DNA of 64,000 bases from Hyaloperonospora brassicae (Eukaryota > Oomycota > Peronosporomycetes > Peronosporales > Peronosporaceae). The position numbers were made by a program, and so were the translations under genes. Of this stretch, positions 23,330-35,044 are shown piece after piece (the stretch's first letter is position 1; every line of letters starts with the position of its first letter). The DNA is taken from contig CANTFL010001425.1 in the NCBI GenBank assembly GCA_947650285.1, positions 62,001-126,000 on the forward strand, read 5' to 3'. Below the pieces are notes generated by a model. It ran no database searches. It was not told where the DNA came from and was given only the letters and a program-made list of their open reading frames with translations.

Positions 23330-24740
23330 GGGTGAAAAAGCATTGTCGCTACAAGTCGTAAATGAATTTGGAGCGTCAAATACATTTTCTCGACGCTGGT
23401 CGCCAGGATTAAGTAGTCTTAAGTTTGCTCAATGCTATTTCTCTCCAAAGAAAATAGTATCCGACACAGATCAGAACTATGTAGCGGGAACTAATTTACG
23501 ATTGATAATGAACATTCCGAAGCTGATTGTATATTATTTGTTTTGTGCCAATAGCTCGGTCTCGTCCTTTATTTTTCAAGTTTTCAAACCTTTGAGCCAT
23601 TAATCTGCTGGCAGCTATGATCGGTGAATGTGCCTGTCAATATTTCATGAGATGCAATCTGATGAATGTCTGGACAACAACGAGCGCGTGAATGTTCTAC
23701 GACTCCGTGAAATGATCACATTTTTTGCCAGTATCACAACTGCACAGACTCTAGTGTACGTAAAACCCACATTGTGAACCAAGCTGCCGTCCGCCGTGTT
23801 AAAACAAAGGTATCAGCAAGGAGTTTACAACTCGAATAAGCCGATTCGACCGAGACATAAATGAACGTCTAGTAGTAGCGGGAAAATAATAAGATGCATG
23901 CTTCCTTTCAGTTGAATAAGAATAAATATAGGTCGACAAGAAAGCCGACAGTGTAAAGTGGCTGTGGTAGCGCTCCCACCTCTATAAATCTTTGAGATAA
24001 CATTTATCCATTGACCTGAGAATACTAACTTTCAGGACATAATCGAGGCACCGAATGTCTTGGAATTGATTAATTTAAGTGCAGTAGCATATAAAATTGA
24101 CATACTAGTGCTTAAAAAATCAAATCAAAAGATCACTATGGTGTTAACGATAGCACTGGGACGGTATAACGAGTTTTTTGTAGTAGCAAAGCTAATAAAA
24201 TACGTATAATCGTCGCATAGAAACACGAAAACTAAAATTTACGGTCGGCTTTAGTAACAAATGATAATAAACGAGGTTTATAGCAGCTCACCGATGAAAA
24301 GAAGTTTCCTTGACGAGAGTGCTCAGATGTAGCACTACACACATCAATACTAAATATTCTAAGGCAGCTTCTTTTTACAACAGCTATGATGGAATTTAGT
24401 AATGTTTTCCTCTGAACTCCCACGGTGCGAGCTGCCAAAAGATACAGACCCTAACTGCAAAATAGAAGTAAACCCATTTTGATATACTATGTCTAGATCA
24501 GCAGAATTTGCCTCGTGAACAAGTGATTGCGATCGACAAATTCTCTGCCAATCTCTTTGCAGCGGGAGCTATGGACGGATCAACAAAATATACATGGCTC
24601 TCGGACTTTATTTGTTAGGACGGCCACGATAAAGTGGCGGAAAATGTACTCATTCAACAATTTGAGGTTTGATATGGTAGAGACTTCGATATCGATACCG
24701 AGGATGGACGTTGTCATAGTGAATACGTCTGATATTCATT
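23330..24740 (+). pseudogene. Gypsy protease-RT relic
   Basis: Near 23345 translation gives LSLQVV-N-F-GASN-F-RR, matching the retropepsin region of the intact elements (LSLRALVDCGASNNFVRR). From about 24505 to 24720 the DNA matches the RT start of E1 and E2 (PREQV-AIDKF, then a KATxxWR-like stretch, then IPR-DVVI). It is decayed by many substitutions and indels toward AT. Where E1 and E2 have a TAG stop after TVPA, this relic appears to read TCG. Confidence 0.6.
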
Positions 24741-27700
24741 GTGTCGTTGTATATTTTATAATATTCTATTAGAACATCCTGAGCATTCGAGATATCCTTT
24801 ACACAATAGTAAGCTTCCTACTATGATATTGTGAGAGTAACGTGTGATACCATTAAGACTTTGTATCGCCGCTGCCACAATTAACGGATGGGGCACACAA
24901 TATTTCAATATAAATACGAGAAATCGTACAATGGTTCTATACCGATCGGATCGTACACAGCCTATTATTGATAAAGGCACGTACTAAAAACTACTCATGC
25001 CATTTGTAAATTCATTATATTGCTATCCGCCAGGAGATTGTTCCTACTTTCAATATTTGTATTCAAATTATACGAAATGACGCTTGATTGGCGCATCTAT
25101 AGTAAAAGCGACTTGCGCGTTGACATGAAATAACTTAAACAAATATCGACCATTCGATGTCGTGTAATGGTATGTTGCTTGATCTCGAGGCATGGTGACA
25201 CATGTCCCACTCAACTAGGCTATTGTTTGCAACCAACTTCTTAAATACGTTAGCCAATAAAACCCAACATCTGCTTTTTCAGCGCTCCTTGATCAGCTTA
25301 AGGTGAGACATTTATAAAGTATAGGCGATAGAAGAGCCAGATAAACTTTTTATGTGGGCTTTGACGCCAGCAATATTGCAATTGGCTGAAAGCTGAAAAA
25401 AGGTTCAGGAGACGCTAAAAAGGCGTCATCACATTTTAATTTACACCTAAAGCATATGTGCAAGCAGCCCAGTGCATATAATACTTTTTAACATCGCGGT
25501 ATGTACTGAACATATGCAGCTTCTGTCAGTTGAAAATAGACTCGGCATTGTGTACAATTACATTCATTTTAACGCTGAAGCGCACACACTTATCGTCGCT
25601 CATGGTCATGATACTAGCAACAGAGATGACATTATCGATGTTGGATAGAGTAAATATTTGCTCTTCGCTTAAAATTACGAAATGTAGTAACTTCATAGTT
25701 AGTGACATTGGAGTTTACTCAAAACGTAGTGGTCGCAATCGTTCAATCTTCTATCATGAGAATTGAAGATGAGTAATAATAAATAATGGCAGAAGATGGA
25801 CATAAATCGTAATTTTATGTAGCTTCAATGACTTTGTTTATTGCAATACGTAATGTCTAAAACAAACAATGACAAGCGTAAGAAGGAGCAGAAATCATCT
25901 ATTATATGCGCACGTCAGTGTGCGACCCTGCTGACGCAACTCATACGCGACCGATTTTTACAAGCAGATTGTATACGGATCCTCGGTTTTGCGGCCGAAT
26001 TAGCTCTACCCACAAGTCAGAACACGACCGCTCTCGATCAAAAAAGATGCCATTTTAAAATCATATTTCCCAATAAATTCTTGATCGCATAATGTTTTTT
26101 TTACATGGGTGTGCAAGTTCTAGATTTCCCCTTTTAATATAGGTACTACGCGAAGAACTGTCGAAAAAACTATACTTGCTCATTTTCGAATTAGTCAACC
26201 GCAAACTATAATTGTTATTCTCCCGGGTATTGTGATAAGTCTACATGGGGAATGACCTGAGTATAAAGCTCAAGATTGAGATCATAAACAACGCGTACTT
26301 TTCCAATGGTCAATGATAACATGATCGGTCAGTAGAATAGTTGGAAATAACATCCTGAACTTGTTGTGCTTCCATCACCACCATATCTGCTTCGTGATTA
26401 TCATAGGGGTCGACGCTCTAACGAAAAGCGCATTATGTCATGGAGCCTTTAAGTGATAAATACATAAGATCTACGGCTTGCTTCTCAGACTATGTTTCTT
26501 CAAACGGCAGTATGGAGTTCAGATCACCAAGTAATTGTAGACGTTTGCCTTATGGCGTCGAGCAGAATTGTAGAATATCATAACTTAATTAATGATGTAG
26601 GAAAACGAGCGTCTGTTGAACTGAAAAGGATACTGTTTAGCAGCAAATCTTCGTGAATCTTACATACAAACGCGATTTCTTTAACATGATTAATCGAGGA
26701 GTTACGTCTATTTTAAAAGCAGAAGTCGAATCGAAATTTAGGAGCATACAATGACCGTGACATACAATGCAATCCTACCGATAAAATTGATGCGATCTGT
26801 ACCTGCCACAAAATCTTGTCCTCGTCTCGTATCCATCAAGTACCGTAAATTATAATTATTCTGTCTTTACCATAGAATTCCAGGTCACTACTGGTTATCG
26901 TCGTTTAAGCGTGAATATGTAAAATTCCATTCTTCCTGTAACAATCAATACATGACCCGATTTTTTCACAAGTCGTCAGTGGAAATACATTGCACAAGCT
27001 TAATTTGTCTTGCATCATTCTCAAGGCCATGCATGACTCATTGTTGCATCGAATGTTTAGAATAAAGCCGATAGCTTGTCACATGTCGTTATGAGATCGA
27101 CAATCGAGTTCCTGCGATGACATCACCACTTTTTCTATCATTATTGATGCAAAACGCTGTTGCTGGTGTGCTTACACATAAATTTAGTAGGTGTAAAAGT
27201 AACTCGAGTCGGTCGATGAATTTTTGACGAATATGGTGACGTATTTTTATGTCACTGAAGGTTCTAAGATGGGCCTTCAGATAACTCGTCGCATAGTCGT
27301 TACCCGTTAAATTTGCGTACGGGTTTATTCGACAGACAAACGATTTTTTCTGATACGTTTTTATCGGTTCGCATCCTACAGATTGCTAAAATTTTCTTGG
27401 AAGACGCCAATTTCCCTTAAGCCATGTAGATACATGCAATGCCCGTATTCCCTACATACATGGAATTCATCTCGAAGTCATTGTGGTGCATAAACAAGGT
27501 GCAAACTTACGGAATACTAAAGCGGAATCAGGTTGGTATGTGCCTGCATCGACGAGTGATCTTCTGCTGCTCGAATCTATTTTTTACAAGCGACTACGCA
27601 CAGTCGTGTTGCCGCACTCATTGCAGCTTTCGCTGCACACCTCACAAACGTTTCATCAGCCAAATAAAGGTATTGAACTGGGTATGTTCGAAAACGAGTA

Positions 27701-30059
27701 ATTCATTTGCTTATAACTACTCCACAAAGATCACTTGCTCAAATAATCTAAAACATAAATTTGACGTTGGTATATAGCGCGGTGATAACACGCGGTGACC
27801 ATTTCCATTAAATTATGCAATGTGTAACTTTACATTGCGAATGTTATGTTCTAACTCCTATATTCTTATATGCTAGTTAGACATGTATGAAAATTATTCA
27901 GCTTGTTTGCTATAAAAGACTACTATACCACTAACAAAGCTTCCGATCAGTCGAGGATTCACGATATGGGTGGCAAGTAGATAGCAACTGTTTGCACTTG
28001 TATCCGAAAAGTAGTTAATGTTTTCAACAAATTTATCGACAATCTTTTAAATTAAGGAGGCATATCATTGCATTATCAGTTAAATTAGCGGGCATGTCAA
28101 TTAAGCTGGTGTACAATATTCAATTCCGCGGATGCTACACGTCGCAATATTATGTGATGTAAACAAGACTACAGAATGATCGCATCTGCTGCGATATCAA
28201 TACGTAGATCGATTGGATTCATGACTTCAAAGGCATATTAATTATTACAATCAATAAAATAAAGGTCGATCTTATTTCGATATTTATTATTCATATGTTC
28301 ACCCACTATTCGTCCACTAGTTCGATAATGTTGGAAGCAACAATTTATGTGAAAGTCACCAGATTGAATACACGTCCATTTTCAATAGTAAAATTAAGTA
28401 TGATTGTAGTTCGTGTTGTTATTTCTGCCCTTACCTTTACGTTAGGTTTCGTAGCACCTGACCACACTAGGTCAAGTGTTATTGGTCTTGTATTATTGCA
28501 ATTTAAGCGCGTCTAATCGGTATATTTATACGGGTCATATATAAATGTTCGTAATCGCACTGATTCATCTAGCTCTTTTGAGCCCCATATTCCAAACAAA
28601 GATTTACTGTACTGATTTGAACATACAAACATCGTCCGTAGTTATTATCGTCTCTGATGCGGCAATTTGCTAACTTCATCATGTACGACGAATGATATCC
28701 CTTAAAAGTAAATCATGACAGAATTGAACTTAGAAGTGTAAACCTACAAGGCCTCGGGTCGACGCACATGGGTGGGGACGCAAACATTATCTGGTTTTGC
28801 TGTTGTCTTGACAGAATAAATGAATGCATTGTTTTTTTGTAAGCACGCTATGTTTAGGTAAGGCATCTGGTGATGCATGCGGGGGATTTACTTTCCTCCG
28901 CGTCGTAGTTATATTGCTTGAATTAGGACATCACGCCATACCGGTTATCTTCATGAGCTTAAATTAAATGGGGCTTCGAGTGAATAACCGACGACAGAAC
29001 TCGCGCGCCCAATTGCCTTCTATCTAAGGTTGTGATAGCACTAACCGTTTCATGTACTAATTGATAAAGTATATAATGTAGCGCTTGTAGTGGTCATGAA
29101 ATACCACTATCATGGTTCAATATTTTGTGATCGTTAGACGGACCTTAAAGTGCTACCAGGTATGACGGGGTGCACTACGCTTATATGATACCTGTTGAAA
29201 TTATTTTCGTTGACTATGCTTTATGAAGCTGCGCTGATATATTAACGTTCACTTTATTGTGTAGATCCCGCGATAATTTAGACGGAAAGTCAAATTTAAT
29301 TGTAAGAAATACATCCCTTTATTAATCAAGACAATTTCTGCTTACCCTTACCTAATCACACCCGACTATTAATATGTGTGCTGGCGCGTTGCATTACTCT
29401 CATTTCGCGCGTCCATCACTGAGTCGTCGTTTGGTTGATATACTGGCCCATATTACCAATGAGTAACATGTCACCTACTGCGAAGAATAGTTACGCCAGT
29501 CGTAAAATATTCGAATTTTAATCGTTAGCTTATCGTTCACATCAGTATTGTCCTTCCTCATATGAGGTTATCGGGCCTGGCTATCGGCCGAAATGATCGC
29601 TACAATTATAATATAACCATGTAAATGAACCTATTCGACGGAGGGCACGGGCTGAAGAAATACATTGGTCGTATTGCAGCCGGTTATCTGGCACTATATA
29701 GAGGAGCTAACGTCCAAGGTGTAGCGCAGAAGCACATTTATGACTGCAGATTGTACCTCACACGAAAGCTGATTACTTTACAGGTGTTAAAGCCTGATTG
29801 TACAGATAAGAACTGGAGACATGCGAGACGTAGCATGCGTGCACAAGACGTAACTTTTAGTATCTGCACAAGCAGTGCTTAAAGCAGACATTAGCGGTCA
29901 TTCTAGTGCAACGGCGGGCAGTGGTAGACAAGACGAAACAACACTGCCAAAATTTCGCTGCCAAAGATATAGTCGCAGTGACTTCTCGCAAGCGTCGCTT
30001 CTCTGTGTATATAGTGACACATGGCAGCATTGCGCATTTGGCATGACTGTTGGGGCCAC
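24741..30059. other. 5.3-kb AT-rich gene desert
   Basis: Only short, motif-free open frames are present. It is likely old transposon debris. I saw no tRNA, rRNA or intact element. Confidence 0.4.
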
Positions 30060-30346
30060 TGTAACGGGTCAACGATAGCTACGTACTTAACTACCAGTGC
30101 GAAGCCAATTCTCACTGACAGTAGTGAAGGTTAGTGCCCTGCTAGCTCTATACACAATGTAGAAGAAGGGTAAACGACTAAGACAAATGCTTTAGTCGTA
30201 GAAAAAGTAAACTGCTATTTAACATAGTTAAACTCAATATCTCATGTTGTCTCATTTGTCCTAACTTAATTATGGTAATATAACTAAACGTATAATGATG
30301 TCTACTTACCACCCATTTTTTGCAGCGATTGGTGAATTGATATGAG

Positions 30347-31552
30347 GGAGAATAACAAAAAGTTGCCCCATTTAATCACGAAAATAAACAAATGCCCCAC
30401 ATCATTGGGAAATACAATAATTGCCCCACGTACTAGTATACTAAAGTTTACATGGCACACATAAAATCACACGTCCTTAATGTTTTTCGTTTTCCCAGTT
30501 TACGGCCGCGACCAACCCCCACCCTGTTAAGGAAGCCGCGGAGAGGGTTCTGCCGCGGGCGTGCTGCGCTTTCAACCACCAGTTGCACACGCAGACGCGA
30601 GGTATGAGGACGTAAACGCGTCGTATTATCATCGTTTGCGGCCGTTAGCACAGATAGTCGGTTTTAATGTTGTTGATATAAATGTTATTGCTTTTCTTAT
30701 TGCTGTTTCTGCTGCTGCTGTTGTTGTTAATTTGGTAAATCTGATACTGCTGTTGCTACTGTTGTTGTTGTAGGTGCTGCTGTTGCTGTCGTTGTTTCAG
30801 TATCTATAGTTGATGCTGCTACTGCTGTTAATGCTGCTGTCGTTGTTGTAGGTTCTGCGGTTGCAATATCGGTTGTTATACTTGCGGGATCGCATTACGC
30901 GCTCAACGGCGTTTATTCGACGACGTGGACCGTCGACGTTCCGCAGCAGGCGACATCGACGTTTGACAAGTCCGTTACGACGCCGGCGGAGTTTGAGTCG
31001 CAGTTGCAGTCGGACTTTAACTCTCAGTACGGCCCGATTCGTAGATGCAGTAGTTGGAGCAGCACAGATGACGATGCAGTCGCGTGTGGAAGAGGTAAAC
31101 GCACGAGATGCAGTCGTTGCAGTGGGTGAAGTCGCGTCGACGAACGCCCGCAACACGCGCGTGCTGGTGCTCAATGACGGACAGTGTACGTTTGTGTGTA
31201 GCAAGAAAAAGACAAGTGGGTACTGCTCCTACCGAGCTGCGTTGAAGACTGCTGACACAATTTATATTATGATTGAATTAAAGCAACTAACACTCTGATT
31301 TGCCAGTACCTACTTTGAGGATTTAGAGCAGGTTGAATCATGCTCATACAAATTGCGTTGAGAAGTATCATAAACTAGAACCAAAATTTTGTATCAATGT
31401 GCTGCGCTTGAGTTAAAGTAAGTGTGGCTGCATCATTATTCTCGACATGAGAGGCACTTGGGTATACTAGGACGTGGGACGTTTTTTATACTTTATAATT
31501 ATCTGGAGCATTTTCTTTCGCGATTAAATGGGGCATTTTTATTCTCTCATTT
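30347..31552. mobile_element. Non-autonomous TIR element (Mutator-like size of duplication)
   Basis: The 1206-bp insert interrupts the decayed LTR. Its ends are imperfect inverted repeats of ~40 bp sharing GAGAATAA, AAA and TGCCCCATTTAATC-CGAAA. The LTR sequence ATATGAG occurs on both sides (30340-30346 and 31553-31559), with flanking bases that could extend the duplication to 8-9 bp, in the range of Mutator-like elements. No transposase is present. It contains a GC-rich coding-like segment. Confidence 0.7.
30561..31190 (+). pseudogene. Captured gene-like segment inside the TIR element
   Basis: From 30561 a frame reads a soluble stretch (FQPPVAHADARYEDVNASYY) and then hydrophobic Val/Leu/Ala-rich sequence encoded by GTT/CTG triplets. 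It ends, and an overlapping frame continues with hydrophobic sequence, then GSHYALNGVYSTTWTVDVP and PAEFESQLQSDFNSQYG to about 31040. A third frame carries on with VDAVVGAAQMTMQSRVEEVN to RVLVLNDGQ near 31185. The segment is GC-rich against an AT-rich background and behaves as one membrane-protein gene broken by two frameshifts or introns. I do not recognise the family. It could be a host gene fragment captured by the element. Confidence 0.45.
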
Positions 31553-31704
31553 ATATGAGCACGATAGTAATCAATGAGTAGACCTGTGGGTCAGCTCAAC
31601 AATATTGCTAAATCTAATTATATTGTTAAACCAATATTCAACATGATACTCTTTATTACCATTTCTCACAATGGCAATTTTATGTAACGGGATGCCCTGT
31701 TACA

Positions 31705-32134
31705 ATACGTGTCATGAACATCAAAGTAGAGTAATGCGAATATCAAATGTATCAGTGATATTCTCCACAATTTACCATAAATAGTAAATATCGAAGCACC
31801 ATTTAAAATAATGGAAACATTAGGCACGGATCCTTTTTATAGGTCAGTAAGCGCCATTCAATCAATTACCTGAATCACTAATTGCTTTTAGACGCGTGCA
31901 ATGGATTGTGAACAGCTAGCTGTGTATAAAATCTAGCTCAACGTAGTTCAACTACGACTAAAGAGGTATTTTGAGAGACGTACCATATATTTAAACATGT
32001 CCACCTTTTCCTGTTACTAAGCGTATCTGCTCAAAAGGCATATCTTCCTCTGCACGAAAAGTGTTCGTATTATTTTGATGCATTTGCCTTCACTACTGTC
32101 ATGATAGGTTAATTATTCTGTGATAGCATAAATA
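31705..32134. other. Short spacer, no gene recognised
   Basis: AT-rich sequence between the LTR relic and the broken S33 copy. Nothing recognised. Confidence 0.35.
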
Positions 32135-32624
32135 TTGGGGCCCGAAACAAAGAACAGGCTCAACCGCTGCGAAGCCAATGACATCCACGTTCTGACGCGC
32201 TTCTTAGATCTTGACAGTGCATACAACTCAGCGCCGAAAGGAATACAGAGTCAATCGTCAGATCAACTATCTGGTCAGCTTCTCCGAAATATAGGAGACA
32301 CCCACGCCTTCCTACGTCGAAATATTGAATCGGTTCACAAGCGTGAGCATTTTCGTGTCAAGGTATCTACCATATGCTCCCCTCCTACTGCGCCTTTTCG
32401 AAAGAAAACACGCCAGGATGCGATATCTAAGGACTCGACAGCTACGAAGGGAATGGTATCCGTTACTCGTGTGACCAGTGTGGAACAAGACTGCCGTACC
32501 CGATCAAGCCAGTGTGCTGCTGATGAGTGGGAAGATGGTCCTCCGGGCCTACTACAAATACACCGAGTCTTTGATGAAGGGGATCGACCGCCGAGAAAGG
32601 AGCTTCTCAGATTCGACTACGCAC
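32135..32624 (+). pseudogene. S33 peptidase pseudogene, part 1 (interrupted by E1)
   Basis: In shifting frames this encodes the C-terminal half of the S33 family seen at 14783 and 62112: NRCEANDIHVLTRF, then CAFSKE-like residues, then WNKTAVPDQASVLLMSGK and KYTESL. The catalytic Asp position reads GKMV instead of GKLD, so the acid is lost. Several frameshifts precede the break at FDYA. The 5' half, including the Ser nucleophile, is absent. The last five bases, CGCAC (32620-32624), are the target duplication of E1. Confidence 0.85.
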
Positions 32625-33066
32625 TGTAACGGGGTAGCCCGTTACATGAGATTGTCATTAAAACAATTTGACAATAAAGAATATTACGTCGAATATTATT
32701 TTAACAATATCACAAGACATGGTGATATTGTTGGGATGACCGAAGGGTCTACTCATTGGTTGATATCGTGATGATATCAACCCACGAATCGCTGCTAGAC
32801 GCGCGCAATGGGTGGTGAGTAGACTTCATCATACATACAGTTATATTAGTATAATTAAGTCAGGACAACAGAGATTCAAGGAGTTATACGACTTAATTAT
32901 ATAAATACAGTTTTACTTTTACCAAGAGACTAGTATGACTACTTAGTCTCCTTTCCTTCTTCTGTGTTTCCTTAAAACACCTAGCAGGGCACTGTCGACC
33001 ACTGTCGTCAGTGGAAGTATACTCCGTACTGGTCAACCAGTACGTAGTCAACAGTGCCCCGTTACA
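32625..33066 (+). repeat. E1 5' LTR (442 bp)
   Basis: Starts TGTAACGGGG, ends CCCCGTTACA. The first 22 bp form a hairpin (32625-32633 with 32638-32646). A TATA-like stretch TATATAAATA lies at 32899-32908. Further hairpins include GTACTGG/CCAGTAC near the 3' end. Confidence 0.95.
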
Positions 33067-33085
33067 CCTGGTAGCACTTTGTAGT
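33067..33085 (+). other. E1 primer-binding site (putative)
   Basis: Two bases after the LTR comes TGGTAGCACTTTG. TGG matches the complement of a tRNA CCA end. E2 has TGGTAGCAATTTG at the same place, so the site is conserved while neighbouring sequence differs. The tRNA was not identified. Confidence 0.55.
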
Positions 33086-33116
33086 CCGTCCAAGGACCAC
33101 AACCCCATCGCCCAAC

Positions 33117-34283
33117 ATGAACACGTTGAAAGATGTAGACGGCGACAGCTTTCACGGAACCCGTGAAAGCTTCTTCAATTTGAGCGACATCGAATGGAGT
33201 GCGATCAAACGAATGAGTTCGACCGTTGGCGAGGAAGCCATCTGGGCCATGCTATCCTCAAGGAATAGGGACCAGCAACATGTCGTCATTAGCAAGTTCT
33301 TGCAACGAGAACTTGATGAGTCGCGAGCGCAGGTGACCTTGTTACAACAACAAGACCACCAGCGGACCGAAGCACTGAGACAACAACAGTCTCAGTCCGC
33401 AGAGCCGACGCGTGAGCGTCGACGGGAGTCTCTAAAATTAGAGGTCTCCAAGTATCAGAAGGTCGAGGAAGACTCCCTGTTGAGGTGGCTCGTCGAGATG
33501 GACGATGCCATCGATGCTCGTCGCATCGATGATGAGCGAATGCAAGTCTCATTTGCTCAGTCTAACCTGGCAGGAGAAGCCAGAGCTTGGGCCCTAAAAT
33601 TCAAGTTGCACGACCCACATATGTTTAGGTCGTTGAGAATCTTTAAGACCCTGCTCAGTGAGACGTTTCGGCCGCCCAGAGCAGAGTTCAGGTCTGTTTC
33701 GGAGCTCCTGCACATCAAGCAGGGTGAGTGTAAGGTTCACGCTTACGCTCAACATGTCCGCTACCTTGCAAGCTGCATGTTAGTGAACCCTGTGAGTGAG
33801 TTTGTGTTGATCACAATCTTTATTCAAAGGCTTTCAGACGGTCCCGTTAGGGACCACCTGTTCCGCGGAGAGCTAAAGACGCTATCAGAGACAATCTTCG
33901 CAGCGGAGCAAGAAGATTATAGCGTGAGACAGTCTCACGCTACGTTGAACCCGCATCGTCCACAGAGACGATTAGCCGTCGAAGCCCCAGAACCAATGGA
34001 CCTCTGTAATGTTGAGGGCGAGAAACCTCGCCCTGCGAATGACAAGCGAATAGTGAGATGCCATCGCTTTCATAAACTGGGACACTCCGCATATGAATGC
34101 AGTATTCCCCGCTCAGAACCCCGCGGGGCTGAGCGCAGTGTTCACCCACCAACAAGAAGAACTGGAGGGCGAGGGTCCGTTGCTGTTGCGAAGTCGCAAC
34201 AGCAAGGTAGACCATTAAAAAACGGTCGGGATCTGTTGGTTCGGAGCGCCCTACTGGTCCAGCAACATCAAAAGAATTTGTGA
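33117..34283 (+). CDS. E1 gag
   Basis: 388 aa, open from the first ATG after the LTR. The N-terminal ~110 residues are a coiled-coil with Gln-rich runs, followed by the Ty3/Gypsy capsid core (SLLRWLVEMDDAI through PVRDHLF, residues ~120-245). The zinc knuckle near the C-terminus reads C-H-R-F-H-K-L-G-H-S-A-Y-E-C: the second Cys of CX2CX4HX4C is Phe, so RNA binding may be impaired. E2 gag, about 55% identical by eye, keeps an intact CCHC. Many short hairpins run through the coding sequence, for example an 11-bp stem at 33147-33157/33161-33171. Confidence 0.9.
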   Translation: MNTLKDVDGDSFHGTRESFFNLSDIEWSAIKRMSSTVGEEAIWAMLSSRNRDQQHVVISKFLQRELDESRAQVTLLQQQDHQRTEALRQQQSQSAEPTRERRRESLKLEVSKYQKVEEDSLLRWLVEMDDAIDARRIDDERMQVSFAQSNLAGEARAWALKFKLHDPHMFRSLRIFKTLLSETFRPPRAEFRSVSELLHIKQGECKVHAYAQHVRYLASCMLVNPVSEFVLITIFIQRLSDGPVRDHLFRGELKTLSETIFAAEQEDYSVRQSHATLNPHRPQRRLAVEAPEPMDLCNVEGEKPRPANDKRIVRCHRFHKLGHSAYECSIPRSEPRGAERSVHPPTRRTGGRGSVAVAKSQQQGRPLKNGRDLLVRSALLVQQHQKNL

Positions 34284-35044
34284 ATCTTCTGAAGAAGGTT
34301 GCTCCCGACACACAATATCTGTGTGTCTCTGCACCTGGTGATGAGGTGTCACTCATCACCTTGAAGTTAGAAGTGACAAAAGACTTGTCACTTCGCTCCC
34401 TAGTTGACTGTGGGGCGTAGAACAATTTTGTTCGTCGCCAGTCGCTAGAGGCAGGAAGTTTAGCTTCGTGAAGCGGAAGATCCCTCTAGCGAAGATGACG
34501 GTGCACCTAGCGACAGTCGTATCGATTACTGTGAAGAAAAAAGTAGTCGGAATCCACTACACATTAGAAGGCGAACACTAGGATGATGATTTCATCGTGC
34601 TTGACCTAGATGACAAGTTCGACGTCATCTTAGGGTTGCCTTGGCTCAGAAAGTACGAGCCAAGGGTGAGTTGGCATTATCGATCGGTTACGATACCTGC
34701 CACTTGTTCCTCAGATAACCATCTGACCAAATATCTTGGAACGCTAAAATTCATGTGGGCGTACTGCGAGTGAGTGCGATGGCCTCACTTGCGGTACGGT
34801 CGTTAGCACGACTGCACAAGATCACAGTGTAGTTGATCATTACACTGTGGAGCAAGCTCCCGGCGGCTGTACAGAAGTACAGGCTGCGCCGAAGGTCCAC
34901 CACTCGAATAAGTCGAGTGGACCGGGACATGGATGCATGCCTAGCGGGCAGCATCTTAGACAAAAGTAACCTATTGCCCCCAAGGGGCAACATGAAAATC
35001 CTAGGTCGACTGGAGATTCGACCGTAGAGGATCGGTGCCTGACT
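34284..35044 (+). pseudogene. E1 protease region, broken
   Basis: Frames recovered from several phases match a retropepsin: LRSLVDCGA followed by a TAG and then NNFVRRQSLE. The DxGA core is kept, but the stop and later frameshifts inactivate it. Left of ~34764 this region is strongly diverged from E2; right of it the two elements are almost identical. Confidence 0.75.

Larger units (their letters stand above)
30060..31704 (-). repeat. Decayed E1-type LTR, split by an inserted TIR element
   Basis: 30060-30346 matches the 3' part and 31553-31704 the 5' part of the E1 LTR in reverse orientation, including the terminal TGTAACGGG hairpin (31683-31704) and the CCACCCATT...GCAGCGATT block. Joined, the two parts total about 434 bp against 442 bp for E1. 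No clear target duplication remains. Confidence 0.75.

Noticed and set aside
30670..30860. Trinucleotide microsatellite (GTT/CTG)
   Set aside because: The repeats are interrupted and fit a hydrophobic coding stretch of the captured segment better than a simple satellite.
30861..31298. 145-codon Arg/Ser-rich frame
   Set aside because: Mostly the shadow of other frames with better codon pattern; only its last third is coding-like.
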